Part shown: piece after piece, positions 1 through 5,204 of the stretch
How positions within the stretch are numbered: position 1 is the stretch's first letter
Layout of the letters: the number at the start of each line of letters is the position of its first letter
Source: DASZGL01 sp035938875
GTDB lineage: Bacteria > Chloroflexota > Dormibacteria > Aeolococcales > Aeolococcaceae
Length of the DNA stretch: 7,921 nt
NCBI GenBank assembly: GCA_035938875.1
Contig: DASZGL010000114.1
Location: 1 to 7,921 of the forward strand
Direction: 5' to 3'
Notes under the pieces: model-generated
The model's database searches: none
The model's input: only the letters and a program-made list of their open reading frames with translations
What the model was told of the DNA's origin: nothing
Made by a program: the position numbers and the translations under genes

Positions 1-1792
1 TGACCCCGACGATCACCTCGACACCATCGCCGACCTGCTCGCAGACGAGGACGCCGTCGAGCCGTGCCGATGGCAGCGTTTGCGCCGCGTGCTGGCGGAG
101 GCGACCGGCGGCGCTCACCGCGTCCTTGGGGGCGACTCCGACGGCGACGAGGCCGTGCTCGCTGCGGTGGGGGATGTCCGCCGACGCCGTCTTGAGGACG
201 ACGAGTCCATTGGCGCCGGCCAGCCGGTTGGCCGCAGCCTCGACCGCAGCGTCGTCGCCGGCGAGCTCGCAGCCGGCGACGACGATGCCCGCCGCGCCGA
301 GGATGCGCAGCGCATCGACATCGGGAACCACGCCGCTGTGCGACGCGAGCATGGTCGCCGCCGTCTGCGCTGCGTCACCGGGTTTCGCCATGGCATCGGC
401 GAAGGCCGACCGGTAGCGAGTCCGCAGGCCGTGGTAGTCGTAGTAGGCGCGCACCCCGCGGATGCAGTTCTGGAAGTTGCGGAACACCGGCATCCGCTGC
501 TGCTCGAGAAGCATCTGGTAGGCGGGCTGGGTCGCGTCCGGCGAACCCCAGATCACGACGATGGGGACCGGCGAATATTCACTGACGGCGATCAGGTCGT
601 TGACGAAGCGCTCGGCCATGAAGGGAAGCGCCCCGGTGATGGGGACGATGACCAGGTCGATGTTGGGATCCTTGACGATGGCGTCGGTGATCAACCGACC
701 GCGCTCGTCGGCATTGGGCCCGGCACCGGTGTCCACCGGGTTGTCGGTGCGCAGGAACCAGGCGATCCACTGGTGCAGCGTGTCGGCGGTCTCCTGAGTG
801 AGACGCGGCATGCGCAGGCCGGCGGTGGCGGCGAGGTCGGAGAAGTGCGCGCCAGTGCCGCCACTGATGGCGTAGACGCAGACGCCGTCGCCACGCGGCG
901 CCGGCAGCCGGCTGAACATCGCGCCGATCTCGAGGAGCTCGTCGAGGCCGTCGACACGAACGACTCCGTGCTGGGCGAGCACCGCGTCGACGACGGCGTC
1001 CTCGCCGGTGAGATGCGCGGTGTGGGCCATGGCCATGTCCTGACCCGCCGCAGTACGCCCGACCTTGATGCAGATAACCGGGACACCGCGCTCCAGCGCA
1101 TGCTCGCACGCGCGGCGCAACCGCTCACCGTTCTTGAAGCCCTCGATGTACATGGTGATGGCGCCGACCTCGGCAACGTCGGCGAAATACTCGATGAAGT
1201 CGGCGCACTCGAGGTCGGCCTCATTGCCCAACGGAGCCCACGCGTACATGGGGATGCCGACGGTTTCGCCTTCGGCGACCGGGCGTCCCTGGTGACCGCT
1301 CTGGGTGATCAGCGCCAGCTTGCGCCCGCCGAGGTCGGTGCGAAAGGCCTCGAAGGCGTTGGCGTTGGTGTTGGGCCCCATGAGCCGAGTCCGTCCCGGA
1401 CCGCAGAGCTCCGTCATCCGCTGCTGCGCCTGCCGTCCCTCTTCGGTGCCCACCTCGGCGAATCCCGCGGCGAAGACGATGACGTAGCCGACGCCCTTCT
1501 GCACTGCCTCCTCGACGGCGGGAACCGGGTCACCGGTCAGCACCACGGCGAGGTCGAGATCACCGTCGATGTCGAGCAGTGAGTGGTAGCAGCGCACCCC
1601 ATCGAGGGAGTCGCGTGTCGGGTTCACGGGGAAGACAACAGCGCCCTCGGGCTCCACCTTGGCTTTCACCTTGCGGTACAGAGCGGTGTTGGGCCGATGA
1701 GGGGTGTCTGACGCACCGACGACGGCGACGCGCCGCGGATGGAACAGCCGATGCAGGTCGGCGCTGGTGCCCGGCGTCGTCGTCGCTGTCAT
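1..1792 (-). CDS. NDP-forming acyl-CoA synthetase (acetate--CoA ligase family), 3' end cut by window edge
   Basis: This enzyme family joins a carboxylic acid to CoA with ATP hydrolysis to ADP, through acyl-phosphate and phosphohistidine intermediates, in the cytoplasm. The visible part is 597 codons with no stop; the family is usually near 700 aa, so roughly 100 residues are missing. A CoA-binding Rossmann domain opens the protein (VAVVGAS at 22-28, FPVNP at 54-58). Succinyl-CoA-ligase-like domains follow, with GPNT at 139-142, ITQSGHQGRP at 162-171 and AHTAHLTGED at 256-265. H257 lies where the phosphorylated His of succinyl-CoA synthetase alpha is found. An ATP-grasp domain starts near residue 487, with VVLKTAS at 531-537 and HRSEHG at 542-547. 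The ATG overlaps the TGA of the upstream tetR gene (ATGA), and AGGAG lies 3 nt before it, so translation is probably coupled to tetR. The family call is firm; the substrate is unknown. GPNT replaces the common GPNC, which marks a subfamily rather than loss of function. Confidence 0.88.
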   Translation of the reverse strand, partial: MTATTTPGTSADLHRLFHPRRVAVVGASDTPHRPNTALYRKVKAKVEPEGAVVFPVNPTRDSLDGVRCYHSLLDIDGDLDLAVVLTGDPVPAVEEAVQKGVGYVIVFAAGFAEVGTEEGRQAQQRMTELCGPGRTRLMGPNTNANAFEAFRTDLGGRKLALITQSGHQGRPVAEGETVGIPMYAWAPLGNEADLECADFIEYFADVAEVGAITMYIEGFKNGERLRRACEHALERGVPVICIKVGRTAAGQDMAMAHTAHLTGEDAVVDAVLAQHGVVRVDGLDELLEIGAMFSRLPAPRGDGVCVYAISGGTGAHFSDLAATAGLRMPRLTQETADTLHQWIAWFLRTDNPVDTGAGPNADERGRLITDAIVKDPNIDLVIVPITGALPFMAERFVNDLIAVSEYSPVPIVVIWGSPDATQPAYQMLLEQQRMPVFRNFQNCIRGVRAYYDYHGLRTRYRSAFADAMAKPGDAAQTAATMLASHSGVVPDVDALRILGAAGIVVAGCELAGDDAAVEAAANRLAGANGLVVLKTASADIPHRSEHGLVAVGVAPKDAVSAAGRLRQHAAQTLPSARLDGVLVCEQVGDGVEVIVGV

Positions 1793-2634
1793 CCGCTCCT
1801 CTGCGTCCTCCGCCGGGGGCGGACATGGTCGTTGTCGAGCTCGCCGGCAAGCCGCGTCAGGCAAGGATCTGCTGCGCCGGCGCGGAACAACGCCCAGAAG
1901 AACCGGGCGATGTCCTCATGACGATACAGCCCGCGTGGGTCGTACCACGCGTACACCCAGTTGGCCAGGCTGACCATCCCCTTGATCAGCAACCGCGGAT
2001 TGCTCGGCGCGAGGTCGCCGTCGGCCATCGCCTCCTCGAACAGCGTGGTCAGCACCGTCTCGTAGGTTTGCTGCCTGCGCTTGAGCACCGCTCGCGCTGA
2101 GGGTGCCAGGTCACCTGCCTCGGCGATGACCAGGAAGATCGCCTGAGGGTCGGCGGCGACGCGCGATAGATGGAGGTGGAAGATGCGTTCCAGCTTGTCG
2201 ATCGCCCTGCCTTCGCCGCGGGCGATGGTGCGTGCTTCGCGGCTCAGGTTGTTGAAGCCGCGCTCGACGATCTCGAGGAGGATCTGGTGCTTGTCGGTGA
2301 AGTAGTGATAGATCGCCGGGCGGGTGAGACCGAGGGCGGTGGCGACGTCGTCGAGAGACGTTGCCGCGAATCCCTTGCGCACGAACAGCGGAGCAGCGAC
2401 GCGGAGGATCGCCTCGCGCCGCGCCTCGCGACGCCGCGTCCGCCGCGCGACGCCGGTGGCGTCCCCTGCGGCCGCAGCGGCGCTGGGCCACTCCGAGTCG
2501 GCATCGGCGACGGCAACGGCGAAGCCGGCGAAGTCGTCTTCGGGCGGCGCATCGGCGAAAGCGTCGACCGCAGAACGCCGCGAGGAGCCGTCCTTGACGC
2601 TCCCCGGGGGCGCTGGTAGGATGCGCCTGCTCAC
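1789..2634 (-). CDS. TetR/AcrR-family transcriptional regulator
   Basis: This is a one-component DNA-binding repressor, probably controlling the two flanking acyl-CoA ligases. The 281-aa product has a TetR N-terminal domain at about residues 68-115, with the helix-turn-helix around 93-112 (SLDDVATALGLTRPAIYHYF, then TDKHQ). The ligand domain carries NWVYAWYDPRG at 225-235, as seen in KstR2-like regulators of lipid and steroid breakdown. Such regulators often sense acyl-CoA; that ligand type is inferred here. The start is GTG: no in-frame ATG, GTG or TTG occurs between it and the HTH, and a TAA closes the frame at 2677-2679. No Shine-Dalgarno is visible before the GTG. The first 65 residues are an Ala/Asp/Pro-rich tail, longer than usual for the family. 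The stop overlaps the start of the NDP-forming ligase. A palindrome lies 5 bp upstream of the start, fitting autoregulation. Confidence 0.9.
   Translation of the reverse strand: MSRRILPAPPGSVKDGSSRRSAVDAFADAPPEDDFAGFAVAVADADSEWPSAAAAAGDATGVARRTRRREARREAILRVAAPLFVRKGFAATSLDDVATALGLTRPAIYHYFTDKHQILLEIVERGFNNLSREARTIARGEGRAIDKLERIFHLHLSRVAADPQAIFLVIAEAGDLAPSARAVLKRRQQTYETVLTTLFEEAMADGDLAPSNPRLLIKGMVSLANWVYAWYDPRGLYRHEDIARFFWALFRAGAADPCLTRLAGELDNDHVRPRRRTQRSG
2594..2622 (+). promoter_or_regulatory. Candidate rightward promoter for the AMP-forming ligase
   Basis: TTGACG (2594-2599) and TAGGAT (2617-2622) are spaced 17 bp, a good match to a vegetative sigma-factor promoter. It lies inside the 5' end of tetR, on the opposite strand. 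A transcript would start near 2629 and run through both operator copies. A competing candidate is the -10-like TAAAAT at 2653-2658, which overlaps the palindrome itself but has no recognisable -35. The sequence alone does not decide between them. Confidence 0.3.
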
Positions 2635-2639
2635 CGGAT

Positions 2640-2657
2640 TTTTACGCTCGCGTAAAA
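2640..2657. promoter_or_regulatory. Perfect 18-bp palindrome, likely TetR operator
   Basis: The sequence is TTTTACGC-TC-GCGTAAAA: two perfect 8-bp arms around a 2-bp centre. It is AT-rich against a GC-rich background and sits 5 bp upstream of the tetR GTG, between divergent genes. This is the usual place and form of a TetR-family operator. Its right arm contains most of a TAAAAT -10-like hexamer for the rightward gene. Binding by the neighbouring TetR protein is inferred from position only. Confidence 0.7.
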
Positions 2658-2672
2658 TTGACGCTGCGTAAA
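2658..2672. promoter_or_regulatory. Second, imperfect operator copy directly beside the first
   Basis: TTGACGC-T-GCGTAAA repeats the 7-bp arms of the adjoining palindrome, with one mismatch in the left arm (TTGACGC for TTTACGC) and a 1-bp instead of a 2-bp centre. It abuts the first copy without a gap. It covers the predicted start of the tetR transcript (about 2667). It may allow cooperative or weaker binding by a second dimer, but it could also be a chance half-site. Confidence 0.4.
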
Positions 2673-2673
2673 G

Positions 2674-2701
2674 ATCTTAGCACCCGGGGCGACGACGTCA
2701 A
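2674..2701 (-). promoter_or_regulatory. Candidate leftward promoter for tetR and the NDP-forming ligase
   Basis: On the minus strand, TTGACG (2701-2696) and TAAGAT (2679-2674) are separated by 16 bp. The predicted start near 2667 gives a leader of about 33 nt before the tetR GTG, and both operator copies would lie at or just past the transcription start, where a bound repressor would block the polymerase. The match is by eye. Confidence 0.4.
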
Positions 2702-2754
2702 TGAGCCGTCCCCGGAGGGTCACGGTTGGAGGAGGAAACAGCCCGCCGGGATGA
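2701..2754 (+). CDS. Possible 17-codon leader ORF coupled to the ligase start
   Basis: An ATG at 2701 opens a 17-codon frame (MSRPRRVTVGGGNSPPG) that stops at TGA 2752-2754. That stop overlaps the ligase ATG at 2751 as ATGA, the arrangement typical of translational coupling. The purine-rich stretch GGAGGAGG (2728-2735) lies inside this ORF. The peptide ends with PPG just before its stop, a type of motif known to slow ribosomes that depend on EF-P. No strong Shine-Dalgarno precedes the ATG. It may be chance, since short frames are common, and no homology can be judged at this length. Confidence 0.22.
   Translation: MSRPRRVTVGGGNSPPG
2728..2737 (+). promoter_or_regulatory. Strong Shine-Dalgarno-like stretch unusually far from the ligase ATG
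   Basis: GGAGGAGGAA is a near-ideal anti-16S match, but 15 nt separate GGAGGAGG from the ATG at 2751, where 5-9 nt is usual. No other start codon in the ligase frame lies at a normal distance. Either the site works poorly, the ligase relies on coupling from the leader ORF, or the stretch is incidental. Confidence 0.4.
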
Positions 2755-4304
2755 ACGCATACGACCTGTGTGCCATCCCAGCGGCGATGTTTCCTGACAG
2801 CGAGTGTCTCGTCGCCGGCGAGCTCCGCCTCAGCTACGGCGAGCTCGATGCGTGGACGGCCGCGATCGCCCGCCGCCTGGAGCGTTTGGCTCCCGGCAGG
2901 GTCGCCGTGTGCGACGTCAACTCCGCGGGGCTCGTCGCTCTGGCGCTGGCGGGCTGGCGTTCGGGGCGCGCGGTTGTCCCACTCAACGTCCGCGCTCGCG
3001 GCGACGAGCTGGAGTTCCTCGTCGAGGCCAGCGAGCCCGCCGCCGTCTTCGCCGGGCTGCGCTACCTCGAGTCGGTCCGCGCCGCGGCCGCGGCGACCGG
3101 CGCTGTCGTCGAGGCGGTGCCGCTGTCGCCGGACGCGCTGGCGGCGCCTGGCGAGCAGACTCCCGCCGACCTCGACGAGGCCGCGGTCGCTCTCGGCCTG
3201 TTCACCAGCGGATCGACGGCGCGGCCCAAGCTGGTCGAGCTCAGTCACGGCAACCTGTTCGCCCACGTCACGTCGACCACGGAGCTACCCGCCGACGGTC
3301 CTGTCGGAGCGGTTGTGGTCGCTGCGCCGCTGTTCCACATCGCGGCGTTCGGGAGCATATGCACGGGGCTGTTCGGTGGACGGCGCTTGGTCTTGCTCGA
3401 CGAGTTCGACCCGGACGCGTGGATGTCGGCGGTGGAGCGCGAGCAGGCGACGCACGCCTTCCTGGTGCCGACGATGCTCCGGAGGCTCATCGACTCGCCT
3501 GTCTTCGCCCCTCAACGCCTGACAACGCTGCAGACGGTCGCCTACGGCGCAGCGCCGATGCCCGGGCAGCTGCTCGAGCGCGTGCTCGAGGCGTTTCCCG
3601 CGACCACCGGCTTCGCCAATGCATTCGGGCAGACGGAGACGACGTCCACGGTGACGCTGCTGTCGCCCGACGATCACCGCATCGAGGGCAGCGCGGAGGA
3701 GGTCGAGCGCAAGCGCGTCAGGCTGCGCTCGGTGGGCCGGGCGATCGAAGGCGTCGAGGTCGCCGTGCTCGACGAAAACGGCGTCCCCTGCCCAACGGGA
3801 ACGGTGGGGGAGGTCGCCGTCCGCGGGCCGCGGGTGATGCTTGGCTACGCCGGCGCGGCCAGCAGCGGCGACGCCGGCGACGATGGCTGGCTGCGCACTC
3901 GCGACCTCGGCTACCTCGACGACGACGGCTACCTCTTCCTCGTCGGTCGCGCCAACGACCTCATCATCCGCGCCGGCGAGAACGTCGCCCCAGCCGAGGT
4001 GGAGGCGGTGCTCGCCAGTCACCCGGGTGTCGCCGACGTGTCGGTCGCCGGGGTCGCCGACGAGGATCTTGGTGAGCGCATCGGTGCGGTGCTGGTGGCG
4101 AGGCCGGGCGTCACCCTCGAGCCGAGCGAGATCGTCGCCTTCGCGCGGACGAGGCTTGCGGCCTTCAAGAAGCCGGAGATCATCGCCGTGATCGACGAGA
4201 TCCCCCGGTCGCCGCTGGGCAAGGTGCGCCGTCCGCTGGTGCGCGAGATCCTTGAACGCGACGGCGTCGCCGTGAGCCCCTCCGGTGCGATCGCGGCGCA
4301 GTGA
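2751..4304 (+). CDS. AMP-forming acyl-CoA ligase (ANL superfamily, fatty-acyl-CoA ligase type)
   Basis: This class I adenylate-forming enzyme makes an acyl-AMP from a carboxylic acid and ATP, then transfers the acyl group to CoA. From ATG 2751 the product is 517 aa, the normal family length. Visible motifs in order are the phosphate-binding loop TSGSTARPK (152-160), GAAPMPG (266-272), the adenine-site motif AFGQTE (291-296), TRDLG with D385, the hinge region around GRANDL (399-404), GENVAP (409-414), and the catalytic Lys K491 in PRSPLGKVRRP (485-495). All main catalytic elements are present, so it should be active. The frame is open back to a TTG at 2658, but that start lies inside the operator and would add a 31-residue tail unlike the family. 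The gene diverges from tetR and runs into the small metal-knuckle gene 25 nt later. The acyl substrate (fatty, aromatic or steroid side chain) cannot be read from motifs alone. Confidence 0.93.
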   Translation: MNAYDLCAIPAAMFPDSECLVAGELRLSYGELDAWTAAIARRLERLAPGRVAVCDVNSAGLVALALAGWRSGRAVVPLNVRARGDELEFLVEASEPAAVFAGLRYLESVRAAAAATGAVVEAVPLSPDALAAPGEQTPADLDEAAVALGLFTSGSTARPKLVELSHGNLFAHVTSTTELPADGPVGAVVVAAPLFHIAAFGSICTGLFGGRRLVLLDEFDPDAWMSAVEREQATHAFLVPTMLRRLIDSPVFAPQRLTTLQTVAYGAAPMPGQLLERVLEAFPATTGFANAFGQTETTSTVTLLSPDDHRIEGSAEEVERKRVRLRSVGRAIEGVEVAVLDENGVPCPTGTVGEVAVRGPRVMLGYAGAASSGDAGDDGWLRTRDLGYLDDDGYLFLVGRANDLIIRAGENVAPAEVEAVLASHPGVADVSVAGVADEDLGERIGAVLVARPGVTLEPSEIVAFARTRLAAFKKPEIIAVIDEIPRSPLGKVRRPLVREILERDGVAVSPSGAIAAQ

Positions 4305-4329
4305 GCGCTCCACCAGGGAGAATCAGCTG

Positions 4330-4584
4330 ATGGCCAACGGCATCGGGCAGCGACTCAGCGACGAGGCGAGCGGCGCCGGTGTCCTCGTCACCCGTGCCGG
4401 TGAGGGCGAGCTCAGCTTCGGCCCGCCCCGCGAGGACGCGCCCAAGCTGCTCCTCGGCAAGCGCTTCAGCTGCGCGACATGCGGAACCACCGTCCTCTGC
4501 ACCAAGGCGGGTGACGCCTCCGTCCTCTGCCATGGGGCTCCGCTCCAGCCCGTCGAGGCGAAGCCGCTGCCCTCGTCGGACTGA
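4330..4584 (+). CDS. Small desulforedoxin-like metal-binding protein with a Cys-to-His ligand change
   Basis: This 84-aa protein has a disordered-looking N-terminal half rich in Gly, Glu and Ala, then a compact domain with C48, C51, C57 and C67. FSCATCG and LCHGAPL align without gaps to the desulforedoxin pattern C-x2-C-G-x14-C-C-G-x2-M: spacing from the second to the third ligand is identical (15 residues), the Gly residues match, and Leu stands for Met. The fourth ligand Cys is His68 here, and an extra Cys57 lies nearby. A single Fe or Zn site is inferred. Start ATG 4330 is chosen because AGGGAG lies 9 nt upstream; an earlier in-frame ATG at 4285 would overlap the ligase and lacks such a site. 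The 25-nt gap to the acyl-CoA ligase suggests one operon. Function is unknown; a redox or structural partner of the ligase pathway is only a guess. Confidence 0.8.
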   Translation: MANGIGQRLSDEASGAGVLVTRAGEGELSFGPPREDAPKLLLGKRFSCATCGTTVLCTKAGDASVLCHGAPLQPVEAKPLPSSD

Positions 4585-4597
4585 CCGCGGCCTGGGG

Positions 4598-5053
4598 CTA
4601 GTCCGGCGCCGCTGTTGCCAGCCGGCCGGTGGCGCTGGGCGTGCTGGCCGTTTGAGGGCGGCCGGTGAGGTCGACGGAGGTCGAGCTAAGCGCCTTGCTC
4701 ACCGCTTCGAGGAGAGTGCGCACGGCAAAGGGCTTGCGCACCACCCCGACATCGAAGAGGGACAGCGAGCTGGCGCGGTGAACCTCGTCGTCGCCGGTGA
4801 CGATGAGGCAAGGCAGCCCCGGGCGGACCCGCTGCGCCTCGACGATGGCGTCGGTCCCGGTCATATCGGGCATGCGGAAGTCGGTGAGGAAGAGGTCGAT
4901 CTCCGTCGCCCCACCGATGGCGCGGAGCGCGCTCTGGGCGTCGCAGGTCTCGATCACGGTGTGACCGGCGGTCTCGAGGACGAGGCGGATCAACTTGCGC
5001 AAATCGGCTTGGTCCTCAGCCAGCAAGATGGTTGCCACGTCACCCCAGTCCAT
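4598..5053 (-). CDS. Stand-alone receiver-domain response regulator
   Basis: This is a CheY-like receiver that should be phosphorylated by a histidine kinase. From ATG 5053 it is 151 aa. The acidic pocket E13/D14 (LLAEDQADLRKL), phospho-acceptor D58 (LFLTDFRMPDM), switch Thr T86 (LIVTGDD) and Lys K107 (VVRKPF) are all present, so phosphorylation chemistry looks intact. No DNA-binding or enzymatic output domain follows; the C-terminal 30 residues are a Ser/Thr/Pro/Ala-rich tail. GTG at 5038 is an alternative start that begins right at the first strand of the domain; ATG 5053 has GGGCGG close upstream. A longer frame reaches 5134 but would add an unlikely basic tail. No kinase gene is in the window, so it is an orphan here. 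It converges with the metal-knuckle gene (13 nt apart) and diverges from the lactonase gene. Confidence 0.9.
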   Translation of the reverse strand: MDWGDVATILLAEDQADLRKLIRLVLETAGHTVIETCDAQSALRAIGGATEIDLFLTDFRMPDMTGTDAIVEAQRVRPGLPCLIVTGDDEVHRASSLSLFDVGVVRKPFAVRTLLEAVSKALSSTSVDLTGRPQTASTPSATGRLATAAPD

Positions 5054-5081
5054 TCCGCCCAACCAGGCTCTCCCAGCGGGC

Positions 5082-5100
5082 CTCTTTACAGCTCTTTGCA
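5082..5100. repeat. Tandem 9-bp direct repeat with 10-bp period upstream of the response regulator
   Basis: CTCTTTACA and CTCTTTGCA lie one helical turn apart (5082-5090 and 5092-5100), about 30-47 bp upstream of the response-regulator start. Eight of nine bases agree and the element is AT-rich for this DNA. Tandem direct repeats at 10-11 bp are a usual form of binding site for dimeric activators. No binding protein can be named, and the receiver gene itself has no DNA-binding domain. Confidence 0.3.
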
Positions 5101-5195
5101 TCTTGGGACGAGACGATACGTGACCGGATGGCATTGACGTAACGCTTCAATGGCACGCCGAATTGCGCAGTCAGGTGACCGCGGCGCCGGTTGCC

Positions 5196-5201
5196 TAAGA
5201 T
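5196..5201 (+). promoter_or_regulatory. Candidate -10 element for a short-leader or leaderless lactonase transcript
   Basis: TAAGAT fits the TANNNT -10 form and is the same hexamer as the predicted tetR -10. It lies 3 nt before the TTG at 5205 and 9 nt before a second in-frame TTG at 5211. A transcript would begin at about 5208, on or just before the second TTG. No clear -35 and no Shine-Dalgarno are visible, which fits leaderless expression, common in actinobacteria. Confidence 0.3.
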
Positions 5202-5204
5202 CGG

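Noticed and set aside
80..1582. A 500-codon open frame on the plus strand
   Set aside because: It lies opposite the NDP-forming ligase, whose minus-strand frame shows clear domain motifs along its whole visible length. The plus frame gives an Asp/Gly/Arg-rich sequence with no recognisable motif, the usual mirror effect of high-GC third positions.
2658..2750. TTG at 2658 as the start of the AMP-forming ligase
   Set aside because: It lies inside the operator, has no ribosome site, and adds 31 residues absent from the usual family N-terminus.
2804..4075. Long alternative frames (423 codons plus, and 342 codons minus at 3285-4313) over the AMP-forming ligase
   Set aside because: Both are Arg-rich or compositionally odd and lack motifs, while the ligase frame carries every catalytic motif in order.
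4285..4329. ATG at 4285 as the start of the metal-knuckle protein
   Set aside because: It overlaps the ligase end and adds a basic tail, whereas ATG 4330 has AGGGAG at 9 nt.
4585..4597. Terminator between the converging metal-knuckle and response-regulator genes
   Set aside because: The gap is 13 nt and no hairpin with a T-run is visible in or around it.
5134..5150. TTGA...TTCAA around 5134-5150 as a second TetR operator
   Set aside because: It lacks the TTTACGC/GCGTAAA arms, and the matched bases are too few to be meaningful.
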